Program-made: the position numbers and the translations under genes
Notes under the pieces: generated by a model
The model's database searches: none
Told to the model about the DNA's origin: nothing
Seen by the model: the letters and a program-made list of their open reading frames with translations, nothing else
NCBI RefSeq assembly: GCF_004022705.2
Contig: NZ_RZOY02000001.1
Location: forward strand, 130,956 to 194,955
From: Mesorhizobium sp. M2D.F.Ca.ET.226.01.1.1
Lineage (GTDB): Bacteria > Pseudomonadota > Alphaproteobacteria > Rhizobiales > Rhizobiaceae
DNA: 64,000 nt
Direction of reading: 5' to 3'
In this document: one piece after another, positions 51,888-61,778 of the stretch
Layout of the letters: each line of letters starts with the position of its first letter
Position numbering within the stretch: position 1 is the first letter of the stretch

Positions 51888-53989
51888 TCATGCCAACCGA
51901 GGACCGGTCGCGCAAGTTCGCGCCGCCACCATCGCCGGGTCGCCCCCGATAACGTTCCAGCAGGTTTTCTCCTTCTCGCGCCAGAACCGGATATCAAGCC
52001 GCTTCCTGCCGACGAGTATACCCTTCAATCTCAGCTCCGGCATCCAATCCGGGAGTCTGGGATCAAGGTAGAGTTTTTCATTCGGAGCGTCGGGCTGGAA
52101 GCCAATGATGGCTTGCAGAAAAGCAAAGCAGGACCCGGCAGCCCAGGCTTGAGGCACATTGGCTCTCTTGTATTGAACGGGAAAGGTGGTGGGCGTCCGC
52201 GGTGATCCGGCATAGAGTTCGGGCATTTTATGCTGCATGAAATAGCTTGCCGCGCCGCTGACGTCGCCGGCCACGCGAGCAGCCTCCTCAAAGAACCCGT
52301 AGCGTCTAAAGCCCAACGCGATCAGGCCGTTGTCATGCGGCCAAACAGAGCCGTTCTGATAGGAATTCAGATTGTAGGCGGGGTGATCTGCCGACAGGGT
52401 CCTGATGCCCCAGCCGCTCCACATGTCCGGCGACAATGACCGGGATTGGAGGCCACACTCAAAACAGGCTTCTTGTTTCCGTCCAGGGCGAAAGCATAGA
52501 ACCCCGAAGCCTCATCCCAAAATACATCGTTGAACCGCTCGAACAGCGTCCTGGCCTTGCCTCTAAGGCGCTCGGCGCGACGCTTGTTGCCTCTGGCGGT
52601 ATAGATTTCAGCCATGCGCTGCCAGGCGTCATAGACATAGCCTTGCAACTCGCAAAGTGCCTTCGGGCCTCTTACGCCTGAGCCGTCAGGGTACACGACT
52701 GCGTCAGAGGCATCCTTCCAACTCTGGTTCTCGTAACCGAGTCTCGAGCGGGTTTCATATTCCTGGAAACCATCGCCGTCTCGATCGCCATAGTGGTCGA
52801 TCCAGTCCAGGCACTTCTCGGCGGTTTCAATGTGGCGATCGATTAAACCGTCGTCGCCTGTGCATCGCCAGGCGTTGTGAAGGACGATCAGATAGAGCGG
52901 CGTTGCATCGGCAGTGCCATAGTACGGCGTATGCGGAACGAGATGAAAATGAGCGAGTTCGCCGGTGCGCAGCTCGTGCATAATCTTTCCTGGCTCGGCA
53001 TCTCGAAAGTCGTCCCGCGAGGTAGCCTGGAACCGGCCGAGGACATCCAAAGCGCCGCGGGCGAACTCGGGATAGATCAAGGCGTTCTGAAGGGAGACGA
53101 TCAGGCTGTCGCGGCCAAACAGCCCTATAAACCAGGGCAACCCGGCAGCTGGAACATACTCCATCTCACCGGTGCCTTCGATAGGAAGGCGAAGCGCTGC
53201 CATGTCTTCGATCGCCTGATTGTAGAGCTGGCGGAATTGATCGTTCGAGGTGCTCAACTTGCACCCGGTGCGACGCCACCCTGTTACCCGTTTGGCCGCC
53301 TTAGAGTTTAGGCATTTGTCGACACAGGCGCGGGGCGCCCGCCTTGTCGTATGGTCCTGGCCAAAATCATAGAGGAGGCACGTGTGCCAAGTGGCGCCAG
53401 GCTCAAGCTTGATATCGAAGCTGATCCGTCCATTGGCGTAAACCGGTCAGGTCGGGGTTCGACGGACCGTGATGGAAATAGCCCGGCGAAAATCTTGATT
53501 GGCATACGTCGTGCTTAGACGAGAATTTCTCTGATCCCAATCGGTGATGATGCGACCCCGGCGGACGATGTCGTCGGCTTTGACCTCGAACAGATCGGCA
53601 AAGTCGCTGCGAATTCCAACTTCGAGATTGAACTGGATGGTGTCGCAACCGTGGTTGACCAGGTCCAGGTCCTCATGCATCCCTCCCTGATCCAAAGAGC
53701 GACCGATCAGCAGCCCTAAGTCGCCAGCCTTCACCCGGCCCGCCTCGGTGGCGAAAGCGCGGTTTACGAGATAGATCTTGGCAGCGAAATGAGCGATGTT
53801 GCCCGAGTTTAGAAGGTCCCAGGCCTCTCCGTTGGCGTATATCTGCCAACTGGAAACAAGGCGGGTGTCCGAGGCGTAAAGGCCTTGACGCGTCGGCCAG
53901 GAGATCTGGCCATCTTGCTGCGTCACCAAAAAGCTGAGGCCCTGATTGATCGCCAAGCGCGGCGGGCCGATCGCAATTTCCAGGGCCAT
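51888..53989 (-). pseudogene. Glycogen-debranching-type enzyme (amylo-alpha-1,6-glucosidase) pseudogene
   Basis: Three frames follow one another on the minus strand: 53989-53447 (N-terminal domain, INQGLSFLVTQQDGQISWPT), about 53446-52420 (catalytic part, GLPWFIGLFGRDSLIVSLQN and DGFQEYETRSRLGYENQSW) and about 52425-51888 (GWGIRTLSADHPAYNLNSYQ). There is a frameshift near 53450 and a frameshift with loss of about 20-25 codons near 52420. All family regions are present otherwise, so the decay is recent. Confidence 0.85.
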
Positions 53990-54155
53990 GGAGATATAGG
54001 CTCAGATATCCACGAGATACTCACCTATCTGGCGCTCAAGCACGAGTGGGCAAGCAGGGATCCTTGTCACATCCTTACGCGATGGTGCTCGATCGAGGCC
54101 GCTGGCCTAACGAGGCAAACCCGCCGCTCGGGCGGTAGGTCACCAGCCGCTGTCC

Positions 54156-54650
54156 TCACCTCGTAGTGGAAGAGGGAGCAATTGCGCCCGGAACAATGTC
54201 GGTGTTCTGGGCCACCTTAATCAGCCAACCTGAAGGTTCCTCCTTCACAATCAGAAGCAGGATGCCTTTCCGTGGCCCGGCGGGTGAACCGTCGGGAGCG
54301 GATGCACCCGTGAGTGTCCACGCATAGTGCACCGATGCAACGCCGGGAGATAGTTCGACAACTGACGATACGATGCCCTCTAACCGGCTATCACGGAAAA
54401 TGGTTTCATGAGTTGCGCGGTGGGCCGCTTCGATCTCGCTCCGATTTTTCAACCACATGCCCACGACGTTAACGAAATTGGCGTCCTCGCAGAACAACGA
54501 CGCGAGGTCATCCATATCGTGCCTATTCCAGGCATCAGCAAAAGCGCGCCCGGCATCTGCGGGTCTGTTGACCACCAGCCCCATGACATGATCTCCGTCA
54601 CTTCCGCTAGAAACTAATCGGAGGGTAGCGGCATCATAGGCCGTTGTCAC
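54156..54650 (-). CDS. SnoaL-like / SgcJ-EcaC family protein
   Basis: 164 residues or fewer; the fold begins at VNRPADAGRAFADAWNRHDM, with DDLASLFCEDANFVNVVGMW and a C-terminal ILLLIVKEEPSGWLIKVAQN. This NTF2-like family contains small isomerase-like and uncharacterised proteins. A start at 54584 (MGLVVNRP) fits the domain better than 54650. Stand-alone gene. Confidence 0.75.
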   Translation of the reverse strand: MTTAYDAATLRLVSSGSDGDHVMGLVVNRPADAGRAFADAWNRHDMDDLASLFCEDANFVNVVGMWLKNRSEIEAAHRATHETIFRDSRLEGIVSSVVELSPGVASVHYAWTLTGASAPDGSPAGPRKGILLLIVKEEPSGWLIKVAQNTDIVPGAIAPSSTTR

Positions 54651-54752
54651 GGCGGCGGCACGTGGTAGGGCGTTCTAAGGTCTGCATGCGACGCAACAGA
54701 TCGGGAGTATCGCAATTCGGCGTAGCGCTGCAGCGCGCGCTACGACTATCAC

Positions 54753-55655
54753 TCACGCTCGACGACGCGCGATAATGGCCCCGAGAGTGATCTGGTTAGC
54801 CTCCAGCATGTTCACCATGTTGCGCGACTTAAGGCTTGCTGTCGGTCCCTGCAACAGGTGCAAACCAAGCGGCGGCGGGCCGCCGGCCGCTGATTGCGCC
54901 GCCAACCTGTCCCGATGATGTTTGAGCGCAATTTCACGCCGATCTTCCTCGTGGACAATCTCAAATCCCGCATTGTCCAGAAGACTGCGCATTTCTCCCG
55001 CGGTCACGAGAAAACTGGTCTCCTCCGTCTCGGCCCATGGCAAGGGAAATAGCAAACCCTCCTTCGGCCCTTGCATCACATCGTAGATCGCAAATGGGCT
55101 TCCCGGTCGCAGTACGCGCGCAATTTCAGCATACAGGCGCGGCCGGTCGGCGATATTCATCGCAACGTGGAACGTGACTGCGGCATCGAAGGTGGCTTCC
55201 GGCCAAGGTAGGTAGAGAGCGCTGCCGACGCGGAGGTCAACTTTGTCGGCAAGGCCGGTTCGCTCGGTCAGCATCGTTCCAACACGTACATATTCAGCGG
55301 TAAGGTCGATTCCAGTTGCGCGACATCCGCATTCAGCTGCCAGATACCGGGCGACGCCGCCGAGGCCACAGCCGACGTCGAGGACGTTTGCATTCCTTGG
55401 CAGGTTCATCAGTCCGATGATGTGTTGCGTCGCAATGCGTCCGCCCATGTGGAACTCGTCAACAGGAGCCAGATCGATCGGAGATAAGGTGTTTAGTTTG
55501 CCGGAAGCCTTGAGCGCATCGAGAATGAGCATTCCAAGACCGTCGACGGTGTAATGATCAGCAACGGCAGTTTCATCGACGCCAGTCACCATTTCATAGC
55601 TCCCAATGTTCATCGCCTGCTTTGGCTTCGATGATAGTCTCAGCATCGGCGTCAT
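54753..55655 (-). CDS. SAM-dependent methyltransferase (class I)
   Basis: A 300-residue Rossmann methyltransferase. Motif I is NVLDVGCGLGGVARYLA, followed by TGIDLTAEYV, the post-motif LPWPEATFDAAVTFHVAMNI and VLRPGSPFAIYDVM. The pattern is close to UbiE/glycine-sarcosine-type methyltransferases; the acceptor is unknown. The first 14 residues before NIGSYEMV may not be used. Confidence 0.87.
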   Translation of the reverse strand: MTPMLRLSSKPKQAMNIGSYEMVTGVDETAVADHYTVDGLGMLILDALKASGKLNTLSPIDLAPVDEFHMGGRIATQHIIGLMNLPRNANVLDVGCGLGGVARYLAAECGCRATGIDLTAEYVRVGTMLTERTGLADKVDLRVGSALYLPWPEATFDAAVTFHVAMNIADRPRLYAEIARVLRPGSPFAIYDVMQGPKEGLLFPLPWAETEETSFLVTAGEMRSLLDNAGFEIVHEEDRREIALKHHRDRLAAQSAAGGPPPLGLHLLQGPTASLKSRNMVNMLEANQITLGAIIARRRA

Positions 55656-55837
55656 CGCACCAGGCTTTACGTGATGCTATTAGCGGGCGGCATTTGGCGC
55701 GGGAGTAGGCTCAGCTTGTCGACCGTCGCCACAATGGGCGTGGCGCCAGGGCAACGACTGGCGGAAGATCGAAGAAGCCGCGAAGTCCTACAAGACGAAA
55801 ATTGAGAGGCGCCGCGACCGGCCCAACACAATGAGCT

Positions 55838-56101
55838 TCAAAGGAGCGTTATCTTCGAGTAGCGGACAACAATTTTATCCTGCCGGAAGCGGCGCTCCAA
55901 TTCGCTCCTTCGGCGCCGCCAGTCGGAAACGTCCACCTTTGGAGTCATGACCTCTCAAAGATCCTCCGCAGGCGCTTGGAGATAGGCGGTCACGCCATCG
56001 AAGCGAGCCGCTAGTTCTTCCTTCAAACGGTCAAAATCCCTTCCCGGAAATGGTTGACCCTGGTCGTCTGAGCGGGACAAGAGCATTGGGACGAGGTACA
56101 T
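55838..56101 (-). pseudogene. Small protein gene with an in-frame TGA and internal deletion
   Basis: From the ATG at 56101, 48 codons (MYLVPMLLSRSDDQGQPFPG then RDFDRLKEELAARFDGVTAY) run to TGA at 55955. The same frame then continues as EVMTPKVDVSDWRRRRSELE then RRFRQDKIVV to TGA at 55838. The two halves match the start and end of a small rhizobial protein family. About 15-20 middle codons are missing and an opal codon stands at the join. Confidence 0.6.
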
Positions 56102-56266
56102 ATTTTGACCGCTGGGTTGCGGATCTCAGTGGATTACCTTCGAGCAGAGTCGTCTGCGACGAGCCTGACGAGACAAAAGGAATACGGGCGACGCTCGCCC
56201 GTATTCTCACGGTTCGCGATCCCAGCTCCAAATACTTGGCTGAGAATTTCGACGCCCGAGGCATCA

Positions 56267-56731
56267 CTACTCCCTGCTATGAGCAAAAATGCGGACTACC
56301 GGCCAATGAGCAATCGCTTCGCGCAGCTTGCTGAAGAGCTTCGCTTCTCCACCGATGGCAGACCGGACCTGAACCGCCGCCCATCCCGCTTTCATCGTCC
56401 CGCCGACGTGGCAGTGGCAAACAATAGCGTGCAACTGCCAGTCCTTTAGCTCGAAGAACCGCTTGGCTTCGCCATACGTGTCGTTTTTCAGTCCTTGCGC
56501 GCACAACATCGGGTCGGCGAAGGCGATGCTGAGCGCGGAGCCCAGCGACTGGGCTTTGTCGCGCACGTCCAAAGTCATGTATTCCGTGCCGGGGAATGCG
56601 GCGAGGCACCGCTCGGGATTTCGCTCGAGCAGCATTGCCCAGTGTTCCAAACGCTGGCGCCGCGTCATGGCCGGAAAGGCTGCTTCGACTTCTGCTACCT
56701 CATGCAGTTCTTCAAGTGTCTGATGTTTCAT
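56267..56731 (-). CDS. Conserved rhizobial hypothetical protein
   Basis: A 154-residue protein from the ATG at 56731, preceded by GAGAGGTGA. The sequence includes KHQTLEELHEVAEVEAAFPA, RRQRLEHWAMLLERNPERCL and YGEAKRFFELKDWQLHAIVCHCHVG broken over residues 85-110. I recognise a repeated rhizobial family without assigned function. The longer frame to 56833 lacks an SD. Confidence 0.7.
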   Translation of the reverse strand: MKHQTLEELHEVAEVEAAFPAMTRRQRLEHWAMLLERNPERCLAAFPGTEYMTLDVRDKAQSLGSALSIAFADPMLCAQGLKNDTYGEAKRFFELKDWQLHAIVCHCHVGGTMKAGWAAVQVRSAIGGEAKLFSKLREAIAHWPVVRIFAHSRE

Positions 56732-56951
56732 GGCCGTCACCTCTCGAGGCGCCCCGCCAGCAATGCGCATGCTGGGGAGTAGCCTCCGTCGTCCCTTCGC
56801 AGCCGGAACCTGCCGTCGGTCGGGAAGTTCCATGGGGGAAGAAATTTGATAAGAGTCTGCTTCGATTGCCGGCTGTCTCAGGTGGCTCAGACGACTCGTG
56901 CGACGAGCAACCGCGATGTGTGGATCAGCCGTTGGAGCAACGGATAATCCT

Positions 56952-57329
56952 TCAGATCCTTGTAGGCGTGAGATCTAGATCCCCGGGCACACGGCGAAGC
57001 TGTTCCTCATCTATCGCTTTTTCATGGCGCTTGATCACGCTTTGATAATTCCTCCAAGTGAGGCCAGTCCTTCGGACGGCGTCCCGTTCCGTGAGGCGAT
57101 TTGGTGGGCATGCGGATAAGTGCAGCCGGAGCTCGTCCAAGAGAGCTTTCTCAACAATTTCGTGGCACACCAGAAACGGTTCCAGCCGCACGTCCTTTGC
57201 CCTTCCATCGGATGGTGCGGCAGGCGACGATCGGTGTAGACGGTCGATGCATCCTTGCTGCAACCGATTCACAGGAAGATCGACGTCCGCGCCAAACGAC
57301 CAAGTGCGAGGCAAGAGGACCAGCGGCAC
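56952..57329 (-). CDS. Possible hypothetical protein
   Basis: 125 residues. The C-terminal 75 look protein-like (CHEIVEKALLDELRLHLSAC; AVRRTGLTWRNYQSVIKRHE), with a helix-turn-helix-like segment. The N-terminal 45 are less convincing. Overlapping plus-strand ORFs are Arg-rich and less likely. No SD or family identified. Confidence 0.35.
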   Translation of the reverse strand: MPLVLLPRTWSFGADVDLPVNRLQQGCIDRLHRSSPAAPSDGRAKDVRLEPFLVCHEIVEKALLDELRLHLSACPPNRLTERDAVRRTGLTWRNYQSVIKRHEKAIDEEQLRRVPGDLDLTPTRI

Positions 57330-57338
57330 GCATCCCAG

Positions 57339-57493
57339 GGAAGCTCAAGCGCCACAGCCGCTAAGGTGTTCTAAATCGCGAGGAACCTTGTAAGCCCCAA
57401 CGGCTCGACCAGCCGTCCGGGGCCCAAGGCATGTACGCTGTACCAGCATGTCCAATATGAGCCTGCGCTAATATCGTGAACGAATGGTGAATA
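57339..57493. repeat. Direct repeat, copy 1 (about 155 bp)
   Basis: Begins near GGGAAGCTCAAGCGCCACAG, contains the hairpin AGCCGTCCGGGGC with its upstream arm, and ends with GCGCTAATATCGTGAACGAA and TGGTGAAT. The matching copy is at 61779-61933 in the same orientation. The two share a nearly identical 60-base right part; the left part has small differences. Confidence 0.8.
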
Positions 57494-57744
57494 GCGTTCT
57501 TGCGACAGGGACTTCGTTCATCTGCCAAAGAGGGTAAAGGGAACAGGACATACCTAGCGGATCATCACGAGCCGTGCATCGGTTCTCCAGTCCCGTCAGC
57601 GTCGTAAGCTAGAAGAGTGTTAGGAGCTCGAACTCGACTGACCGCTTTCGGCCTGGTTGATGCCATTGCTGATGATCATCGTAACAGCGCAATGGGCAGG
57701 CCGAGCGAAGTCAAAACACAGAATGCCCTCTCAACGTTCACCCT

Positions 57745-58235
57745 TTGCGCCTCGAAGTCGCATATCTCGCGGAGCGGGCCGGGGTCAATCAGCAGCGCGA
57801 ATTCTTCCTGCTGTGGGTGCTGGGGCTCGACCTGCCCGGAGCACTGTCGATCCATCCTGGGGTCGGTGACGGCCTTCCTCCTGGTGATGACGCGGACCTT
57901 CCGAAGAACGCCAAACCCAATGCGCTGCGCTTCTCGCTCGCCGGCGTCCAGCTCAAGTTCTCCGCGTTTCAGAACGCAGGGAAGGGCGGCGGCCTGACCA
58001 TTCCCGCCGAGGGCGTCGGCGGATCGTGGATCGTCAAGCTGCCCTCCCAGCAGTTCGCCGGCGTTCCGGAAAACGAGTTTTCGATGATGACGATCGCCGG
58101 GATGATCGGCATGGAGGTGCCCATCATCAACCTGGTCGATCTCGATGCAATCGCCGGTATTCCCGAAGGAGTGGGTGAATTGAAAGGGCAGGCGCTTGCT
58201 GTCAGCCGCTTCGACCGAACCGGTGACGGTCCCGT
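57745..58235 (+). pseudogene. HipA-like kinase/toxin, internal fragment
   Basis: About 160 codons with HipA features: AERAGVNQQREFFLLWVLGL, NALRFSLAGVQLKFSAFQNA, GGSWIVKLPSQQFAGVPENE and QALAVSRFDRT. The first 80 or so residues and the whole catalytic C-terminal lobe are missing. The frame then crosses into the antisense of an SDR fragment at about 58235, marking a recombination join. Confidence 0.8.
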
Positions 58236-58325
58236 CAGCACACGCACCGTTGCGCCGCGCCGAAGGAGTTGGTCGACGACATGGCGGCCGACGCGGCCGG
58301 TGGCACCTGTAACGAGGATGGTCAT
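58233..58325 (-). pseudogene. NmrA-type SDR, N-terminal fragment
   Basis: The ATG at 58325 starts MTILVTGATGRVGRHVVDQL then LRRGATVRVLT, the NAD(P)-binding start (TGATGRVG) of an NmrA/SDR protein. About 31 residues remain before the join with the HipA fragment. The LysR fragment diverging from it at 58446 suggests a former SDR-LysR pair. Confidence 0.75.
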
Positions 58326-58445
58326 TGGGGGTTCACTTTCTGTTTTGAGTTAAAAGGCACACTCAAAATGAGTGATCCATATTCATCCCGGTAGATGGTA
58401 TGTTTGGACAGGTCGTCTCATCAGTGGAACAGAAAGAACAAAATC

Positions 58446-58559
58446 GTGGATCTTCTCGCTCTTGCCGACTTCAACCTGGTGGCCCGCCACGACGGGTTCG
58501 GAAAGGCCTCGCGTGCAGCCGGCCGGCCAAAGGCCACCCTTTCCAGACGCGTGGCTTAA
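58446..58559 (+). pseudogene. LysR-family regulator, N-terminal fragment
   Basis: From a GTG at 58446: DLLALADFNLVARHDGFGKA then SRAAGRPKATLSRRVA, the winged-helix start of a LysR regulator. TAA follows at 58557-58559. The next bases read LSKGD in another frame, so a small indel plus deletion removed the rest. Confidence 0.75.
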
Positions 58560-58936
58560 GCTTTCAAAGGGTGATTGCGCTCGGCAGAGGGAACGCTGGC
58601 CGAGGTGCCAAGAAAGGTAAGTCTGAAAATCATGGGAATAGTCTATCCCGCGAGCGGCGAGGCCTCAAAGCGGGCAAACAACGCTTTCCCCGCGGCCAGT
58701 CTCCGTGGCCTTCTTTGACTATTTTGAGGCCACGCCCTGCTCAGACTTTTTCCCTCAGGTTTGATCATCACTGAGGCCTGCCGAAGGCAAATGCGGCTTC
58801 ATTTCCGAGCGGAACCGTGGATGCTAAGCGCCCCCCTGGTCGGACTCTGGATCGAGCTTGTACTCGCCTGAGAGCAGTCGCTTTTACCTGCTTGGGCCTT
58901 CTACCGGTGTCGTCTCGAACGCAAGGGCGTTAAGCG
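58560..58936. other. Intergenic region without a supported gene
   Basis: No ORF here has domain features. The inverted pair GTGGCC/GGCCAC near 58706-58734 could form a stem. The region lies between the LysR remnant and the 3' end of the TPR gene. Confidence 0.5.
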
Positions 58937-60259
58937 CTACGGTACAGCCCCCAATTGCTTCAAGGCCTGCTTAGCCTTGGCGTATTCGGCAGAGGTGACG
59001 GGGCAGCTTTCAGTGGCGGCCCGATACTGACTCGTGGCCTCGGCTGTTCGATTCGACACCTGGTCAAAGACGCCGACGTAAAAGTCAGCCTCGCACTTCT
59101 GGACCGGGCTAGACGCTGTTGCTAAGACCTCGGCGGGCTGGAGCTTGCCCTCCAGTAGTTTCAGGACCGGAGCTGGCCATTTTTTCATGTCCAGGTTCCT
59201 TTCGGCGACTTCGGAATCTACCTTCAGGTTTCTTGCCCGCTGCGCCAGCGCCAACCAAACCGAGCCGTAAGCAGACGTCGGGGAGTGGTTGACGACCTCT
59301 CTGAAATCCTCCTCAGCCTTTTCGATAAGGCCGTCGAAAAGGAAGGAGATACCCCGGCGCAAGTGAGCGCTTGAATATTTCGGGTCGAGGTCGAGTGCCT
59401 TGTCATAGTCGGCGATGGCGCGGCCCTGGTCGCCCTTTATGGTCCAAGCCAGACCGCGGTAGTTATAGGCTTGCTCGGCTTTTGGATCGAGCGCGATGAG
59501 CCGGTCGAAGTCATTGATGGCACGATCGTTGTCGCCTTTCCTCAGCCAGGCGAGACCACGATCCAAATAGGCTTCGGGATTTTTCGGGGACAGCTGGATC
59601 GCCTGGTTGTAGTCATCGATGGCACGATCGTCTTCGCCCTTATCCTGCCAGGCGAGACCACGATCGAAATACGCTTCGGAATCTTTCGGAGACAGCAGGA
59701 TCACCTGGTCGTAGTCGGCGATGGCTTTGTCGTACTTGCGCTTGCCGCGCCAAACGTCGCCTCGATTGCGATAGACGCTGGCAACTTTCGGATTGAGCTC
59801 AATCGCCTTGTCGTAGTCGGCGATGGCGCGGTCGTAGTCGCCTTTGCTCTGCCATCTGGCTCCGCGATTGCCGTAGGCCTCGACAAAGTTTGGATTGATC
59901 CTAAGCGCCTGGTCGTAGTCGGCAATGGCTAGGTCAGTGTCGCCCTTTTTGCCTCGGGCAAAGCCCCTATTGAAATAGGCGTGGGCATCGTTAGGCTCGA
60001 GCTCGATCGCCTTGTCGTAGTCGGCGATAGCTCGGTCCCAATTGCCCTTGTCGGCCCAACTGTTGGCACGATTGTTGTAGGCCGCCTGTCTGTTCGCTTC
60101 AGTTTCGCTGTTATCGAGAATGATGCGAGTACATGCATCGATCCGCTGATCCAAGCTCGCGCTGGCGCTCCTGCAAAGATCATGAACCTCGCCGCCAGCG
60201 AAGCTGTGACTGACTCCGGCAACGGCCAGAAACACGCCCAAAGCCCACGCGCCCCGCAT
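58937..60259 (-). CDS. Exported TPR-repeat protein
   Basis: A 440-residue protein with a signal peptide (LGVFLAVAGVSHSFAGG), a Cys-containing N-terminus and about eight consecutive 34-residue TPR units from residue 57 to about 325. Each carries forms of AYFNRGLAWxxKGDxDRAI and DYDKAIELNP. The C-terminal 110 residues are non-repeat with two Cys pairs (VQKCEADFYVG, TESCPVTSAE). It probably scaffolds a periplasmic complex. It lies inside the segment bracketed by the 155-bp repeats. Confidence 0.88.
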   Translation of the reverse strand: MRGAWALGVFLAVAGVSHSFAGGEVHDLCRSASASLDQRIDACTRIILDNSETEANRQAAYNNRANSWADKGNWDRAIADYDKAIELEPNDAHAYFNRGFARGKKGDTDLAIADYDQALRINPNFVEAYGNRGARWQSKGDYDRAIADYDKAIELNPKVASVYRNRGDVWRGKRKYDKAIADYDQVILLSPKDSEAYFDRGLAWQDKGEDDRAIDDYNQAIQLSPKNPEAYLDRGLAWLRKGDNDRAINDFDRLIALDPKAEQAYNYRGLAWTIKGDQGRAIADYDKALDLDPKYSSAHLRRGISFLFDGLIEKAEEDFREVVNHSPTSAYGSVWLALAQRARNLKVDSEVAERNLDMKKWPAPVLKLLEGKLQPAEVLATASSPVQKCEADFYVGVFDQVSNRTAEATSQYRAATESCPVTSAEYAKAKQALKQLGAVP

Positions 60260-60348
60260 TTCCCCCTCCCATGTTTGATTAGAAAGTCGTCACAGGCTTT
60301 CGCAGGCCGAGAACGCCGACGGAACACGATGGCAAAACCGATGTTTGG

Positions 60349-60657
60349 TCATGCGGCGGGAACGTCAGTTAGTGAAGGCAGCAGCGTTGACGTTCGCTCG
60401 CCAACGAGACGAAGGCTGACTTCCAGGACAAAGCGGAAAGCCACCAACTGAAGAAGCCATTTGATGGAGGTCGTCAGTTCACCTACAGGCGCGCTAAAGC
60501 CCGTAAACTTGTGGGTTTGCATCCCCGGCTCAGCCAACGCGTATATGAACAAAATTGATGCAACCACGCTCAGCACGAAAAAGATCAACGCCATCCGCCA
60601 AACGAAATTTGCGAACTTTTCGATATCGGGGCAGCGCAAAGACCAGACGTTCGACAT
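60349..60657 (-). CDS. Small membrane protein
   Basis: 102 residues with GGAGGGG about eight bases before the ATG. Two hydrophobic helices (RMALIFFVLSVVASILFIYA; KWLLQLVAFRFVLEV) flank a polar loop. The layout fits a small inner-membrane protein; no family recognised. Same strand as the TPR gene but 89 bases upstream, so possibly co-transcribed. Confidence 0.65.
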   Translation of the reverse strand: MSNVWSLRCPDIEKFANFVWRMALIFFVLSVVASILFIYALAEPGMQTHKFTGFSAPVGELTTSIKWLLQLVAFRFVLEVSLRLVGERTSTLLPSLTDVPAA

Positions 60658-61084
60658 TCCATACCCCTCCAGGTGACTAGCCGCGATCTCAACCCGAACG
60701 GGCTGCTACTTGCATTCGTCCTCACACGGCTGAAAATTCTAATATTATTGACAAGCTGCCGCGCGAAATCACTTTTGTGTTTTTTCAATACCTCGAAGTG
60801 TGTTTTGAAAATCGCCGACTTGCATTTCTTTGCGGCGCATGAGCCTGACGTTCCGGTTTTCGGCCCCAACACGACTGACCCCTTCGCGGCCAACTTCGGC
60901 CATGTGGATTAGGCTGGCGTTGCCTGGATGCTGACGTTAAGCAGGAGCAAGTCACTCGCAGCACCGGGCACCGGTGGCGTTCGTCACGGATGAGACCGCA
61001 GGACCGTCGGAATCTCTATCACTTCCGGTATTGCCAAAGTCGGGTGCAGAATCGTAGCTTTTCGCAAAATGAGCCTTTGATTCC

Positions 61085-61564
61085 ATGGAAACGCAACGCT
61101 TCACCTATTTCATAAGGACTTTGATATTCCCGCGAATATCGGGGAATTTCACATGCGAATATCCAGAAACCAGTCTACTGAGTCAACTCAATGCCGCAAA
61201 AGAAAAACACGGCGAATTGGTGAGTAGGGTAATCGTAGACAATTATAGCAGGAAGTTTTGGGTTGAAGCCGGCATATATAAAAATATAACTACGTTCAAA
61301 GGAGTGTATTCCGGTGATGAGAATGGCTGTGTTATAAAAGGATCGTTTGTAAACAGCGGCACTTGGATATCATACCCTTTTCTGATTTTTTCCTGTTTGT
61401 CACTTGCATATCTTGTTATTATAAAGGAAGACGCCTCTAAGATGGTCGTCTACCTTATATTTTCTGCAGTATTTCATCTTTCAATTTTGATGTCTTTCAA
61501 TATACATTCAACAAATATAATAAAATTCATGAATGACCGCTTGCAGATTACGCCGGCTTCCTAA
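61085..61564 (+). CDS. AT-rich membrane protein of foreign look
   Basis: 159 residues. The N-terminal part has ISGNFTCEYPETSLLSQLNA and Lys/Asn-rich segments. Two hydrophobic helices near the C-terminus (YPFLIFSCLSLAYLVII; MVVYLIFSAVFHLSILMSF) complete it. The gene uses many A/T-ending codons (ATA, AAT, TTA) and is strikingly poorer in GC than all its neighbours, so recent transfer is likely. No SD stands out. No family recognised. Confidence 0.65.
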   Translation: METQRFTYFIRTLIFPRISGNFTCEYPETSLLSQLNAAKEKHGELVSRVIVDNYSRKFWVEAGIYKNITTFKGVYSGDENGCVIKGSFVNSGTWISYPFLIFSCLSLAYLVIIKEDASKMVVYLIFSAVFHLSILMSFNIHSTNIIKFMNDRLQITPAS

Positions 61565-61778
61565 CTCATGGGTGAAGGCCAATGTTCGAATCGAAGCTGT
61601 CTGCAGCGCGGAACCCATCGCGACCGCCAATAGGACTAATGCTAAACATAGCGATGGCGCAACGAGAGCACATCGCCCATCTGACGCGACTGCGGAAATC
61701 GCGTTAGCTTCTAGTGGCTGCCGCCCTTCTCAAGTGTCTGCTAAAACTTACTCGAAACATTCGGAACAGGACTGTCAG

